This document shows positions 28,686-37,672 of a stretch of 64,000 nucleotides of DNA, one piece after another; positions within the stretch are counted from its first letter, which is position 1, and every line of letters begins with the position of its first letter. The DNA comes from Pseudopedobacter saltans DSM 12145 (GTDB lineage Bacteria > Bacteroidota > Bacteroidia > Sphingobacteriales > Sphingobacteriaceae). Made by a program: the position numbers and the translations under genes. Under the pieces are notes generated by a model. The model had not been told where the DNA came from and did not search any database. It was given only the letters and a program-made list of their open reading frames with translations. Where the stretch lies: positions 2,790,001 to 2,854,000 of the forward strand of contig NC_015177.1 of the NCBI RefSeq assembly GCF_000190735.1. The letters run 5' to 3'.

Positions 28686-29297
28686 TTAATCATTGAAGTC
28701 TGGATATACTGGTCCGTCAATACTAATAATTGCATTTAGCACTAAATAGGGCTGCATGTTGTTATGGGCTTGCGAACCTCCTGTAGTAGCGTTAACAACT
28801 GTAACACCACTACCCTGTGTGTTTACACCTATAGATCCAAGGTTTAGGGTAGTATCAGGGTCAGACATTACAAAGTTTTGTCTGGGCGTAAAAACTCCCC
28901 CTGTGTTTGTTCCTGCTACTGAAATAGAACTACCTGCAGTAGGAACTGATGCTCCGGCATTGTCATTGCTAACTGCAAGTGTAACTACTCCGCCTATATT
29001 TCCTGCATGCGAATGCAAAGCCATTTCATTAACATTTAAAGTATGCTGAGCTTCTCCTGTCGTTTTTCCCAAATCTAAATTCACAGACCCCGGAATTTGT
29101 CCTTTTCCTACAGGAATGTAAGTTCGCAGATCAGGCAATTTAAATGTGCTTTGCCCGCTTCCTCCATAAGTTTGCCCAATGAGCGAATAGAGTGCCGGAT
29201 ATTGATTAACCAGCAACTCCTGTCCCTGACAGAGCAAATACCCTGCAGGCGCCCAATTTAAAGGCCATAAGATAATTGACGAATAAAATGTTTCCAT
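28686..29297 (-). CDS. Phage Tail_Collar-domain protein (MdpB-like), tandem copy 3
   Basis: A 203-residue Tail_Collar protein, first of the three in transcription order. It has SSIILWPLNWAPAGYLLCQG, YPALYSLIGQTYGGSG, FKLPDLRTYIPVG, then HTLNVNEMALHSH and HNNMQPYLVLNAIISIDGPVYP. The usual WxxCDG is altered to YLLCQG and LRGR to LRTY, so it is the most divergent member. It starts 14 bases after the formyltransferase stop, which strongly suggests co-transcription and possibly a functional link to that enzyme. Confidence 0.9.
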   Translation of the reverse strand: METFYSSIILWPLNWAPAGYLLCQGQELLVNQYPALYSLIGQTYGGSGQSTFKLPDLRTYIPVGKGQIPGSVNLDLGKTTGEAQHTLNVNEMALHSHAGNIGGVVTLAVSNDNAGASVPTAGSSISVAGTNTGGVFTPRQNFVMSDPDTTLNLGSIGVNTQGSGVTVVNATTGGSQAHNNMQPYLVLNAIISIDGPVYPDFND

Positions 29298-29311
29298 ATA
29301 TGTTTAGTGAT

Positions 29312-30268
29312 TTATGTTAAATTGGGTTCAGGTATATTAACTGTTTCAAAACTTTGCCCAGCCTGCACACCTAAAGCGGCCAGCTTAAATCCCGATAATA
29401 TCCCATCAGTAGTTTGCACTACGTTAATTCTTAAATATTCGTTCTGTTTGCAGGCAACAAAAATTCCGCTATCGGGCTGGCTGTGAACAATCATTCCGGG
29501 CTTATAGTCTGCAGTTGATGATAAGGTAGCAGGCGTAACTTCTAAAATGCTAATGGGTTGATGGTTTAAATAAGTAATCGCACCGCCATAGCATGGATTT
29601 GCTGCGTTTATCAGATTTTCTATTTCCCCAGCGCTCATCTGCTCCCAGTTTATGGTAAGATCTTGCTTTTCGGGTCTTTTATAATAAGTTGAGTTTTGTT
29701 GTGCCTGTAATTCAGGCAAATTGTTGCCACTGTACAACTCCTGTGTAAATTGTATCAGCATATTTTGCACTGCCATAGCGTAACGGTTATTGCAAATACC
29801 CCAATTCTCACCGGGTATAAAAGGGATTTGCTGCTGCATTACTATTTCACCCTCATCAAAATCTTCATTAACCTTATGGATAGAAATTCCACCCATGGTT
29901 TCACCATTTTTGATTTGCCAGAATACCGGATCGGGCCCTTTATAGGCAGGAAGCAAGCTAAAATGCACATTATAAAATCCCTGCTTAGGAATATTGAATA
30001 TTTTTTCGGGTATACGATAAGAAAAAACAAACATGATAGCCAAATCTGGCTGTAGGTTATTCAGGGTAAGAACCAAATCCTCATGCAACTGTTTTCTGCT
30101 CACCTGGTAAAAAGAAATGCTAGCTCTGCTACAATAATCCTTAATCTGTACATTATGCCCTTGCAATTTATCTGTAGAAATTACAGCCTGTAGCCAGTCA
30201 TTTTTTTGGAAATGGCCCAATGCGGGCAAAACAGCAAGATGGTTGGCAAAAACAATAATCTTCATCAA
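29312..30268 (-). CDS. Formyltransferase-family protein (Fmt-like)
   Basis: A 318-residue protein with the formyl_trans_N fold. The core YNVHFSLLPAYKGPDPVFW corresponds to the conserved N-x-H and SLLP loop of 10-formyltetrahydrofolate-dependent enzymes, and GISIHKVNEDFDEGEIV supplies the catalytic aspartate. A C-terminal OB-like domain follows (~205-305). It is not a normal fmt: it lies in a five-gene operon with a PRMT-like enzyme and three Tail_Collar proteins. Members of this family also formylate sugars and amines. A possible role is modification of an operon product or a small molecule; the substrate is unknown. ATG at 30265 is an equal start candidate. Confidence 0.8.
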   Translation of the reverse strand: MMKIIVFANHLAVLPALGHFQKNDWLQAVISTDKLQGHNVQIKDYCSRASISFYQVSRKQLHEDLVLTLNNLQPDLAIMFVFSYRIPEKIFNIPKQGFYNVHFSLLPAYKGPDPVFWQIKNGETMGGISIHKVNEDFDEGEIVMQQQIPFIPGENWGICNNRYAMAVQNMLIQFTQELYSGNNLPELQAQQNSTYYKRPEKQDLTINWEQMSAGEIENLINAANPCYGGAITYLNHQPISILEVTPATLSSTADYKPGMIVHSQPDSGIFVACKQNEYLRINVVQTTDGILSGFKLAALGVQAGQSFETVNIPEPNLT

Positions 30269-30294
30269 TTAGTTATTATATGGTCTTTCAACAT

Positions 30295-31272
30295 CTATCC
30301 GGCATATACATTAAATCCTGTCTGTTCGCCCAGTTTATAAGCAAACCTCAATGTTTTTGCCTGGCTGAAATCTCCTTTTACGCTATAAGGCAATGTCAAT
30401 GAGCAATCGTTATAATTAAGTTTATTTGATTTATAGACCGTTATATTTGTTGTAAGCACCAGTTTAGATACTATTTCCTGGTCTGGTTCATAAACGACCT
30501 CCTGAAAAAACCATTCATCAGCACTTGAACCTGCAATAATTTCACGATAGCTTTCTTTGTTAAATCTACCCAGCTCTTTTAAAAACAAGGGTTCATTCTC
30601 TTTTCGGAGTGCTGCCAAAGCAACAGTTATTTCTTCAGGTATAAGTATGGTATTTCCGGGTAGTTGACTGGCTAAATTGAGCATAATTGCTATTTGTGGT
30701 TCATTGCGTAAACCACCATTCATGGTTTCACTTACCACAATATCTGCTGTATCTGTTACCTTCCAGGTAGCCGCATCGGCCAAAACAAATTCTTTTACGT
30801 AGACATTCAAATCAAGTATGGTTAAAAGCTGTTGCAACTTTTTGTAGCTAACCGGATTAATCTCCAGCAATGTAAATTGCACCTGATCGGGCCTGAATTG
30901 CATCATGGTTGGAATTGCCAAGGCTGCAAGAGGACCAGTACCCGCGTAGATTACCTGTATTGGTTTTGTAGTTTGTTTAACGAGACAATCTTTCACAGCC
31001 TCATAGATCCCCCTGCAGAAACGTTGTGTCCTTAGCACTTCACGCACACAAGCCGCAGCCCAGAATGGACCGATCGCTTTACCTGTATGGGTAAAAATAT
31101 CTTTTCTCTGCTCATTGCTTTCACTGTTTATATTGGTTAGCTCAAAGAGAATAGAAGCGTACTCATTTATAGCAAGGGCTAATGCAGGATGAAAATCTCC
31201 GGGCACTAATAACGCATCGCTTATATCTTTTAATCTTTCCTTTAGTTGTACAATATCAGCTCTCTTTTGCAT
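30295..31272 (-). CDS. PRMT-like SAM-dependent methyltransferase 2
   Basis: A 325-residue paralog of the protein at 26409-27425 and the first gene of the formyltransferase/Tail_Collar operon. Motif I is YAGTGPLA (about residue 108), strand 2 ends in LLEIN, and residues 181-191 are SETMNGGLRNE, again fitting SExMxxxLxxE with glutamates at 182 and 191. This is followed by PQIAIMLNLASQL and ILIPEEI, as in the other copy. The N-terminal ~100 residues are helical. The fold and the SAM pocket are reasonably clear; arginine methylation is inferred from the loop only. A -7 element at 31333-31340 is well placed for this start. Confidence 0.7.
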   Translation of the reverse strand: MQKRADIVQLKERLKDISDALLVPGDFHPALALAINEYASILFELTNINSESNEQRKDIFTHTGKAIGPFWAAACVREVLRTQRFCRGIYEAVKDCLVKQTTKPIQVIYAGTGPLAALAIPTMMQFRPDQVQFTLLEINPVSYKKLQQLLTILDLNVYVKEFVLADAATWKVTDTADIVVSETMNGGLRNEPQIAIMLNLASQLPGNTILIPEEITVALAALRKENEPLFLKELGRFNKESYREIIAGSSADEWFFQEVVYEPDQEIVSKLVLTTNITVYKSNKLNYNDCSLTLPYSVKGDFSQAKTLRFAYKLGEQTGFNVYAG

Positions 31273-31332
31273 GACAATCAGTATTTTTAAGGAGAAGACG
31301 TTATTTTAAAAATCAATTTTATACTATAAACC

Positions 31333-31340
31333 CAAAGATA
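31333..31340 (-). promoter_or_regulatory. -7 element of the methyltransferase/formyltransferase/Tail_Collar operon
   Basis: The minus strand reads TATCTTTG, a perfect TAnnTTTG. No TTTG lies 19 bases upstream. Instead the shared near-palindrome is centred about 40 bases upstream of the element, as expected for an activator-dependent promoter. Confidence 0.5.
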
Positions 31341-31364
31341 GCACGGGGTAAAGGTTTAATCCTA

Positions 31365-31380
31365 TAGACCTAAGGGTCTT
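31365..31380. promoter_or_regulatory. Near-palindromic motif, site 1
   Basis: TAGACCTAAGGGTCTT contains the dyad AGACC-N4-GGTCT. The core CCTAAGGGTCT is found in reverse complement at 39355-39365, upstream of the other island operon. It may be a binding site for the response regulator encoded at 33528-34139 (inference). Confidence 0.45.
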
Positions 31381-31575
31381 TTTTCCATTAATTCTTTTAC
31401 AACCTAAAAAAATTAATAAAGCCTCTTGATATCCTTAAAATTTGTTATTCGGCAAGAAACTATTTATATAAATAGACGTAAAAGGAAGAGGTTAGAGGTA
31501 GAAAAAAGTAATGCTTAGTTTATCCCTATTTGTATAATTGCCAAAATATTCCAGATTATATCCTATTTTTCTAAA

Positions 31576-33525
31576 ATGAAATTAAGGCCGGCTCTCAGCA
31601 TTTATTTATATATTTTATTATCGCTTCCCTCTTTCTGTCTCGGAGAAGGTGTCTTTATATCTGAAAAAAATGCTGAAGCCCATACTTTACTGAAACCTTT
31701 TTTCTATGCGATAGAAGATTCTTCAGACAATTACTCTGCCAAAGATATCCTGCATAAGCAACAATCAGACTTCAGTCTGCTAGAACAACTTAAGCTTAGC
31801 GCCCCAGATCATACAATATGGCTAAAAACCACGATACAAACTTCCAAAGATCTCCTGCATAGAGATTTTCATTTGAGCTTCGACCATCTAACTTTTGTTG
31901 ATCTCTATCTTTTTAAAGACGACAGTTTAGTTACGCATAGACAAGCGGGAGTATTTAGAAAACAATCAGAGATTTCTGCAGGCGATCAGCGGCTCGGCTT
32001 CAACCTGTTACTGAACAAGGCAAGCAATTATCAGTTACTATTAAAAATAAAGCACACCAAGAAATATCCCCCCATTTTCAATTTTCAGTTACAGGATGCC
32101 TATGCTTATCTCGTAACAAACAGAAATTTAGATCTCACCAATGCATGGTTACAAGGCGCCCTGGCTATATTATTTTTATATGCCTGTATCTCCTGGTTGG
32201 TTAACCGTTACCGGCCTTTTGTGTGGGTAGCTTTATTTTTATTATTGATAGGGCTTTATGGCTTTTCTTTGCAGCCGCAATATATCGATCTGCTATTTCC
32301 CTCTTATCCCGAAACCGGCTGGCTGTTGGTTCTGGTATACCTGCATTCGGGTATCATCAGCTTCTATCTGCTTATGGCAGATTTCCTGGAGATTAAAAAG
32401 AATGACGCAACACTTTATCGCTGTCTTATGTATGTTATAAAAGCGATTCCGTTTTTCACCTTGTTATGTCTTACGAATAATATACTCACTTCCAATTATT
32501 ATCTCACTAATCAGATTAACCTTTATATTTCTATTGTTCACTTATCTTGTATAGGGTATACATTTTTTACCTTATGGAATAAATTAGATAGCGGCCAACG
32601 ATTTCTTTTATACGGTATTATTGTCTTCGCAGCAGGTGCCATTGCTTTAGTGGGTATCACCTTTGTATTAAATGAACAGGGTTTCATATACGCGCCCATT
32701 ATAACAAAAACTACCATTATACTGATCGCTATATTATTCCTGGCAGGGATAGGCAGAAAGCTGAGACAGCACGAACAGGAGAAAATCGCTACGCTGAAAC
32801 TGTTAAATAAGCTACATAGTGAACACAATGTTCTGATAGAACACAAGGTAGAAGAACGTACTATTGAACTGCAGGCTATGAACAGTAAGTTAACACTGCA
32901 GCAGGAAGAATTGATCAGCCAGCATAACCATATTCAAACCCTGATGGATGAGCTTAACCATAGGGTAAAGAACAACCTGCAGATGCTATATAGCCTAAGT
33001 ACCTTTCAATTGCCACAAATACAAAATGAGAAAGGCAAACAGGTGTTAAATGAAATGCGCAGCCGTATTAAGGCCATGATGTTGGTAAATGAGCATCTGA
33101 ATACGGAAACCGAGAAGCAATTTGTACAGGTATCTTCCCTTACAAAGGAAATCAAACAGCATATACAATATATTTATGACCCTCAGCGAACGGTTAAAAT
33201 CGAGCTGGATATTCCTGACAATTTTTCACTAAGCACTAAACATTCTTTACCTTTTGGATTGATATTAACCGAACTTTTCACCAATACATTCAAGCATGCC
33301 TTTGAGCCGGAATACATTGCTCCCTCTATTAAAATTGGAATCTTCTTAGCCGAAGAAGAAATACAGTTAACTTATAAAGACAATGGCAAAGGTGCGGAAA
33401 AACTAGATACCCGTTCATCAATGGGAATATCCCTTATACATGATCTGGCGAGACAATTAAAAGGACAACTACAAATAAACACCAATTCTGGATTCAATTA
33501 TCTTTTCACTTTTCCTAAACACTAA
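31576..33525 (+). CDS. 7TM sensor histidine kinase (DISM type, HisKA_2)
   Basis: A 649-residue membrane kinase. A signal-like N-terminus precedes an extracellular 7TMR-DISMED2-like domain (~30-180, FHLSFDHLTFVDLYLF). Seven hydrophobic segments span ~188-395, then a coiled coil (~400-450). The dimerisation domain is HisKA_2 with phosphoacceptor His462 in ELNHRVKNNLQ, and the ATPase domain has ELFTNTFKHAF and DNGKGA with SMGISLI (~550-645). This type senses surface or soluble ligands through the DISM domain. The response regulator gene starts two bases after its stop. The pair sits between two minus-strand operons that share an upstream motif, suggesting it controls them. Confidence 0.92.
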   Translation: MKLRPALSIYLYILLSLPSFCLGEGVFISEKNAEAHTLLKPFFYAIEDSSDNYSAKDILHKQQSDFSLLEQLKLSAPDHTIWLKTTIQTSKDLLHRDFHLSFDHLTFVDLYLFKDDSLVTHRQAGVFRKQSEISAGDQRLGFNLLLNKASNYQLLLKIKHTKKYPPIFNFQLQDAYAYLVTNRNLDLTNAWLQGALAILFLYACISWLVNRYRPFVWVALFLLLIGLYGFSLQPQYIDLLFPSYPETGWLLVLVYLHSGIISFYLLMADFLEIKKNDATLYRCLMYVIKAIPFFTLLCLTNNILTSNYYLTNQINLYISIVHLSCIGYTFFTLWNKLDSGQRFLLYGIIVFAAGAIALVGITFVLNEQGFIYAPIITKTTIILIAILFLAGIGRKLRQHEQEKIATLKLLNKLHSEHNVLIEHKVEERTIELQAMNSKLTLQQEELISQHNHIQTLMDELNHRVKNNLQMLYSLSTFQLPQIQNEKGKQVLNEMRSRIKAMMLVNEHLNTETEKQFVQVSSLTKEIKQHIQYIYDPQRTVKIELDIPDNFSLSTKHSLPFGLILTELFTNTFKHAFEPEYIAPSIKIGIFLAEEEIQLTYKDNGKGAEKLDTRSSMGISLIHDLARQLKGQLQINTNSGFNYLFTFPKH

Positions 33526-33527
33526 AC

Positions 33528-34139
33528 ATGATACGCATTTTAATTATTGAAGACGAGATTGTCATTGCCCGATTCATTGAACAGCAGCTTAAGATCATTT
33601 CTCCATGTAAAGTTGAAATCGCCCTTTCTATCGAAGAGGTAGAACAACTACTTCCCGAGTTTTCCCCGCAATTGGTACTGTGCGATATTGAACTTAACGA
33701 TAAGCTGGATGGTATTGAACTGATTAAATCTTTGAAAGCGTCTTATTCGTTTGAACTAATTTTTATTACATCTTATCAAACCATCAACACCATTAACAGA
33801 GCGTTTGAACTTGCTCCAGCGAATTATATCATCAAGCCTCTGGATGAAAGCAGACTATATGCAGGAGTTCTGCCGGTAATTAAAAAGATATCCGCAAACA
33901 GCGACACGAAAAATGATATTGCTGAACTCCAGAAACAGGTTAGTCAAAGCGAACTGAATATCCTCAAGCTAATTGCTAAACAAAAAACAACTAAGGAAAT
34001 CGCCGATATATTGAATTTAAGTCCGTCTACAATTAAAAATCACCGACACAGCATTTGCAGAAAGTTGAATCTGGGGGAAGAGACAAATGCTTTGTTAACC
34101 TGGACATTAAAAAATCATAAATTGTTGGAGACAGGTTGA
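33528..34139 (+). CDS. LuxR/NarL-type response regulator
   Basis: A 203-residue regulator. The receiver domain (~1-120) has the acidic pocket EDE near residue 9, the phosphoacceptor Asp53 in LVLCDIEL, a Thr/Ser in FITSYQ and the Lys of IIKPLDE. A linker leads to a LuxR-type helix-turn-helix (~140-200, SQSELNILKLIAKQKTTKEI, LSPSTIKNHRHSICRKLNL). It is translationally tied to the kinase upstream. Likely target sites are the near-palindromes at 31365-31380 and 39354-39370, both upstream of island operons; this is inferred. A stem-loop follows the gene. Confidence 0.92.
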   Translation: MIRILIIEDEIVIARFIEQQLKIISPCKVEIALSIEEVEQLLPEFSPQLVLCDIELNDKLDGIELIKSLKASYSFELIFITSYQTINTINRAFELAPANYIIKPLDESRLYAGVLPVIKKISANSDTKNDIAELQKQVSQSELNILKLIAKQKTTKEIADILNLSPSTIKNHRHSICRKLNLGEETNALLTWTLKNHKLLETG

Positions 34140-34176
34140 ACCAATATTAAAAACTAATACAGAATAATTTAACGAA

Positions 34177-34234
34177 TAACGTGAGTACAGAATATTTAGC
34201 ATGATCCTATGCCGTTCATTGTGTACTCACGTTA
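34177..34234. terminator. Stem-loop between convergent transcripts
   Basis: Arms TAACGTGAGTACA (34177-34189) and TGTACTCACGTTA (34222-34234) are exact complements over 13 bases around a 32-base loop. It lies between the response regulator and the convergent 34253 gene and probably ends one or both transcripts. Confidence 0.5.
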
Positions 34235-34252
34235 AATAATTAAAGTGGATTT

Positions 34253-34969
34253 TTACCGAATAAGCACTCCGGCTGTTTTGACAGACTTTAATACCACTCT
34301 CCCACCATACAATACGCCATACACAATTTCTCCTTTCGGCAATGGGATCTTAAGAACCAGATTATCAACACCAGAAAGATCCAAGGGTGCCGTCAGATCA
34401 TCTGCAATTGAGCTTAGCAAGAAAACCTTTTTTCCGGCCGGTATATTTTCGGCTTTGAAAAACAGATAGAGCTGAAAAATTCCAAAAACAAAACTTCCCC
34501 CTTTTGATAATAAAGAAAGAGGCCAGTCCCATTTCTTTTTCATATCCATTAAATAATCTTTATGCTTACCAGCTACCCGAAGTCCAATTCGTATTAATGC
34601 AAAGACCAATACAATCTGCAGAGTTAACCTTAGCCATGCGGGCCATTTATCTAATCTGGTTCCCATAATTGTTACACCTCCGCCAATATAGCCAACTACG
34701 GTCGTAACGTATTTTGCAGCATTACATATTTGTGCTGCCGTACCAAGCATAGAAAGCACTACCTCTGTAGAGGTTTTTACACCTTCTATAGGCGTAGCTT
34801 TTACAACGGTATCTGTAAAAGAGTTTTCTAATGCTAACCGGATTTCGGGTACTCTTTTCACTTTTTCTATCCCATAAGATATTGTTGATATCAGATTTAA
34901 ACCAAAATGGGCACATCGGATAATGTCTTCATAAACACTTTCATTTGTTGTTTTAGTATCTGTTGCCAT
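34253..34969 (-). CDS. Hypothetical membrane protein, 238 aa, last gene of three-gene operon
   Basis: Not recognised. The protein lacks a cleavable signal peptide. It has weakly hydrophobic helices at ~65-105 (STEVVLSMLGTAAQICNAAK, GYIGGGVTIMG), a clear membrane segment at ~116-133 (LRLTLQIVLVFALIRIGLRV), and another near 155-170 (GSFVFGIFQLYLFFK). The C-terminal 50 residues are beta-like (LVLKIPLPKGEIVYGVLYGG). It starts four bases after the 892-residue gene, so the two are translationally linked. It could be a membrane partner of the two large upstream proteins; this rests only on gene order. Confidence 0.7.
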   Translation of the reverse strand: MATDTKTTNESVYEDIIRCAHFGLNLISTISYGIEKVKRVPEIRLALENSFTDTVVKATPIEGVKTSTEVVLSMLGTAAQICNAAKYVTTVVGYIGGGVTIMGTRLDKWPAWLRLTLQIVLVFALIRIGLRVAGKHKDYLMDMKKKWDWPLSLLSKGGSFVFGIFQLYLFFKAENIPAGKKVFLLSSIADDLTAPLDLSGVDNLVLKIPLPKGEIVYGVLYGGRVVLKSVKTAGVLIR

Positions 34970-34973
34970 ATTT

Positions 34974-37652
34974 TTAAATTATAGAGGAGCTTAACCTGTT
35001 TGAAAATTCTTCTTTTGAGAGTTGCGAAAATGGTGCTGTCCCATTTATCAATTTATAAGCAATCGTCATAGGAATAGCAACTAACAGACAGCTAAAATCC
35101 AGAATAGTCAACGCGTGACCATTGTTTACTTTTTTATATATTTCGGAAAGAATAGGGATTCTGATTTCCGCATTAAGAAATTCTTTTATTATCCCAATAC
35201 AATCAATCAGCAAATCAAAAAGTGCTTTTACTAACTCTTCTATCAATTCAAAGGCTATCTCTACCAATACTTGTCCCATTCTTTTAATAAATTCTCCTAA
35301 AGGAAGTTCGCCTTTGAACAATTTAGCTATCAAATCCACTATCTTTTTCAGATGAGGATCTTTTGTCTGACCAGAGAAGTCTTTCAATGCTTCTGTATTT
35401 ACTCCATTGGTATTCACACTTCCACTACCGAACATCACTTCTTTTTTACTGTTTACCCAATTCGGCCTGTTATCTACCGTATTCTCGGCTCCCATTTGCT
35501 GATTTGCTTTTGCCAAATCGCCCAACGATGTATTTAGCCTATCATCTTTCAATTCATCAAAACCGACTGCTTTGTCAACTTTCCTTTTCAGTTCCCTGAT
35601 ATTTTCAACCACCAGATTTTTCAAGCCGTCGATTTGAGGAACTACTCCATCTAAACATTTATTCACCGTCATGCTCAAAGCATCCTTAGTATCCAAGATA
35701 TCTTGCCAGTCGAATAAGAAAGCCAGAAACTCTACCAGGTCCTTAAAGAATACTTTAACTTTTTCCCAAATCCTTTCTAAAAATGCAAAGGCTCCTTTTG
35801 CTGTATCAACAATCCAGTTAACCACTTTACCTGCAATTTCTATCACAAACTGAACCCCTTCTTTAACTTTGTTTATCACAAATGCGGTTACTTCTGTAAA
35901 TCCCTTTTTAATGCTATAAAAGAGATCGCCTAATGTATTTCCTGTTTCAGTCCAAAGATTACCAGATACAGAACCGGATACCGCCAACGCTACCGTTCCA
36001 TTTGCAGTAATTTGATTGCCTGATTTTGAATTTGCACTTTCATGTCCCAATTGTCCCGCTGTGGCAGCCAATGTGTTTATAGTTTTAGCTATTTCATCTA
36101 ATTCTTTGGCATTATAATTTCCGGCAATCAACAAGTCTCCATTTTGCTTTTTTGCATTGGACAAATCTTTTCCAGATGTAATCTTTTCTTTTATCTTCTC
36201 CTGTAGTCCCTGTGTAGGGTCAATAACTAAATCTGTATCTAAAAAATCTGCGGCTATAACGATTGGCGCTGCAGCTATAGAATCTAAAGGACAAACAATA
36301 TTAATGTAGTCAGAGAAATCCAGACCAATTGATTTATCCGACACTAAAAAATATTTTTTATTGTTAATGTATATCACCATATTCTCTTTTCCTGAAATAT
36401 GGATTTGCCCTTCAACCGGCTTTGGATTGCCATTACTTAAATGCAGATCTATACTATATGTATTAATCTTAACGGTTGCATTTAAATCAGATACCTGTAT
36501 TGGATGTTCTTGCCAATGTTTACTCACCTCATCCTGCCAAAAATGAATCAATTTTGATTGTTCGGAACCAGTATCAAATAAAAAAAGCTGATTTGTAAAG
36601 TTATCGCCCTTAATGGCTGTAAATTCGGTAATACCCTCATGCATTTTCAGCGGTAATGTCCAGCGTTGTATGGTATTAAGGTAGTTTCCCCTGGCATCAA
36701 TTTGCTGAAAGGTATTGGTTATGTAATACAGATACCTATCCTTTTTATCTAAAGCCCAAATCGTTACATCATCATCATTTTTAGAAACATCTATTTTACT
36801 ATAGCTTATCGTTTTGGGAGCAACTTGTTCTTTTTCATCATCCGGGCTATCAAATTTGAAGATTCCTTTTCCGGCAACATATAATATGCTGTTACCTGCT
36901 TCGTCTTCCAAAAGATCGAAACAGCTGATTACTTCTCCTGTTTCAAATCTGTATTGTGATATTTCTGCCCCTTCCTTTTCAGGAAAGCTTTGAAAAAGCA
37001 TAGTTCCATTCTTTCCAATTTCATAAAGCACAAACACACCATAATCGCCGTATAAACGTCCAACACTTAATTGCTTCGCTTGTATAGTATTTTCGGGAAG
37101 TGTATAGTTTTCTGGCTGCCTATGATATTCGAAGTAGTGATATAAAGCATCTGTTTTCTCAAATGACGTACTAAACAACACTCCTCTTTGATCCATAGTA
37201 ATGTGATCTACTATGCGCGATGGCTGGCTTAAACGCTTACTCTCATACTTTAAGTAACTTTTAAATTGTTCTAAATGCGTTTGATTTAAAACAATCTCTT
37301 CTGAAACCAAAAGTTCGGATAGTTGATTTTTCCGCTGGCTAAAACATATCCTGAATTTTTGATGTACTTCATCATAATAGAAGTCAAAACTGCTTACTTC
37401 GTAACCTGCTTCAGACAAAGACACCATATCCCACCCGGCATCACTACCACTAGCATTGATTATAGCTGTAAGTACACCGTTTTTTCCAATAAAAAAAATA
37501 ACGGCTTTATCTTCTCCAAATTTCAAAGACTGAATTCCCTTTCCTTCATTTACCGCACTTTCAGCCACATAATTTTCCATAAACTCGCACTGATATTGCA
37601 CAGTAACTCCGTTATATTCTTTTCTTTTTGAATTTGATTTTATCATACTCAA
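34974..37652 (-). CDS. Large hypothetical protein with beta-rich front and helical/amphipathic back, 892 aa
   Basis: Not recognised with confidence. Residues ~1-340 are repetitive beta blades alternating with lines such as FRICFSQRKNQLSELLV and SILYVAGKGIFKF, which suggests a beta-propeller. Residues ~340-480 are also beta-rich. From ~480 the protein becomes helical and amphipathic, with FVINKVKEGVQFVIEIAGKV, AFAFLERIWEKVKVFFKDLV and FLAFLFDWQDILDTKDA, and two hydrophobic stretches near the end. I recall WQDIL-type segments in hypothetical proteins of fungi and bacteria, but that is memory, not evidence. There is no signal peptide. Second gene of the operon, starting 20 bases after the 536-residue gene. 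Confidence 0.75.
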   Translation of the reverse strand: MSMIKSNSKRKEYNGVTVQYQCEFMENYVAESAVNEGKGIQSLKFGEDKAVIFFIGKNGVLTAIINASGSDAGWDMVSLSEAGYEVSSFDFYYDEVHQKFRICFSQRKNQLSELLVSEEIVLNQTHLEQFKSYLKYESKRLSQPSRIVDHITMDQRGVLFSTSFEKTDALYHYFEYHRQPENYTLPENTIQAKQLSVGRLYGDYGVFVLYEIGKNGTMLFQSFPEKEGAEISQYRFETGEVISCFDLLEDEAGNSILYVAGKGIFKFDSPDDEKEQVAPKTISYSKIDVSKNDDDVTIWALDKKDRYLYYITNTFQQIDARGNYLNTIQRWTLPLKMHEGITEFTAIKGDNFTNQLFLFDTGSEQSKLIHFWQDEVSKHWQEHPIQVSDLNATVKINTYSIDLHLSNGNPKPVEGQIHISGKENMVIYINNKKYFLVSDKSIGLDFSDYINIVCPLDSIAAAPIVIAADFLDTDLVIDPTQGLQEKIKEKITSGKDLSNAKKQNGDLLIAGNYNAKELDEIAKTINTLAATAGQLGHESANSKSGNQITANGTVALAVSGSVSGNLWTETGNTLGDLFYSIKKGFTEVTAFVINKVKEGVQFVIEIAGKVVNWIVDTAKGAFAFLERIWEKVKVFFKDLVEFLAFLFDWQDILDTKDALSMTVNKCLDGVVPQIDGLKNLVVENIRELKRKVDKAVGFDELKDDRLNTSLGDLAKANQQMGAENTVDNRPNWVNSKKEVMFGSGSVNTNGVNTEALKDFSGQTKDPHLKKIVDLIAKLFKGELPLGEFIKRMGQVLVEIAFELIEELVKALFDLLIDCIGIIKEFLNAEIRIPILSEIYKKVNNGHALTILDFSCLLVAIPMTIAYKLINGTAPFSQLSKEEFSNRLSSSII

Positions 37653-37672
37653 AATATTTATTGATTAATTAT

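Larger units (their letters stand above)
31273..31575. other. Divergent regulatory region, Tail_Collar operon / two-component system
   Basis: It separates the minus-strand methyltransferase operon from the plus-strand histidine kinase gene. It carries a minus-strand -7 element (31333-31340) and a near-palindrome at 31365-31380 shared with 39354-39370. No clear plus-strand promoter was seen for the kinase. Confidence 0.6.

Noticed and set aside
27448-29297. Prophage or tailocin, suggested by Tail_Collar proteins
   Set aside because: No capsid, tail tube, sheath, baseplate, holin, lysin or integrase gene is in the neighbourhood.
29312-30268. Housekeeping methionyl-tRNA formyltransferase (fmt)
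   Set aside because: The catalytic core matches the superfamily, but the operon context and altered loop (HFSLLPAYKGPDP instead of HPSLLPRWRGAAP) do not fit a normal fmt.
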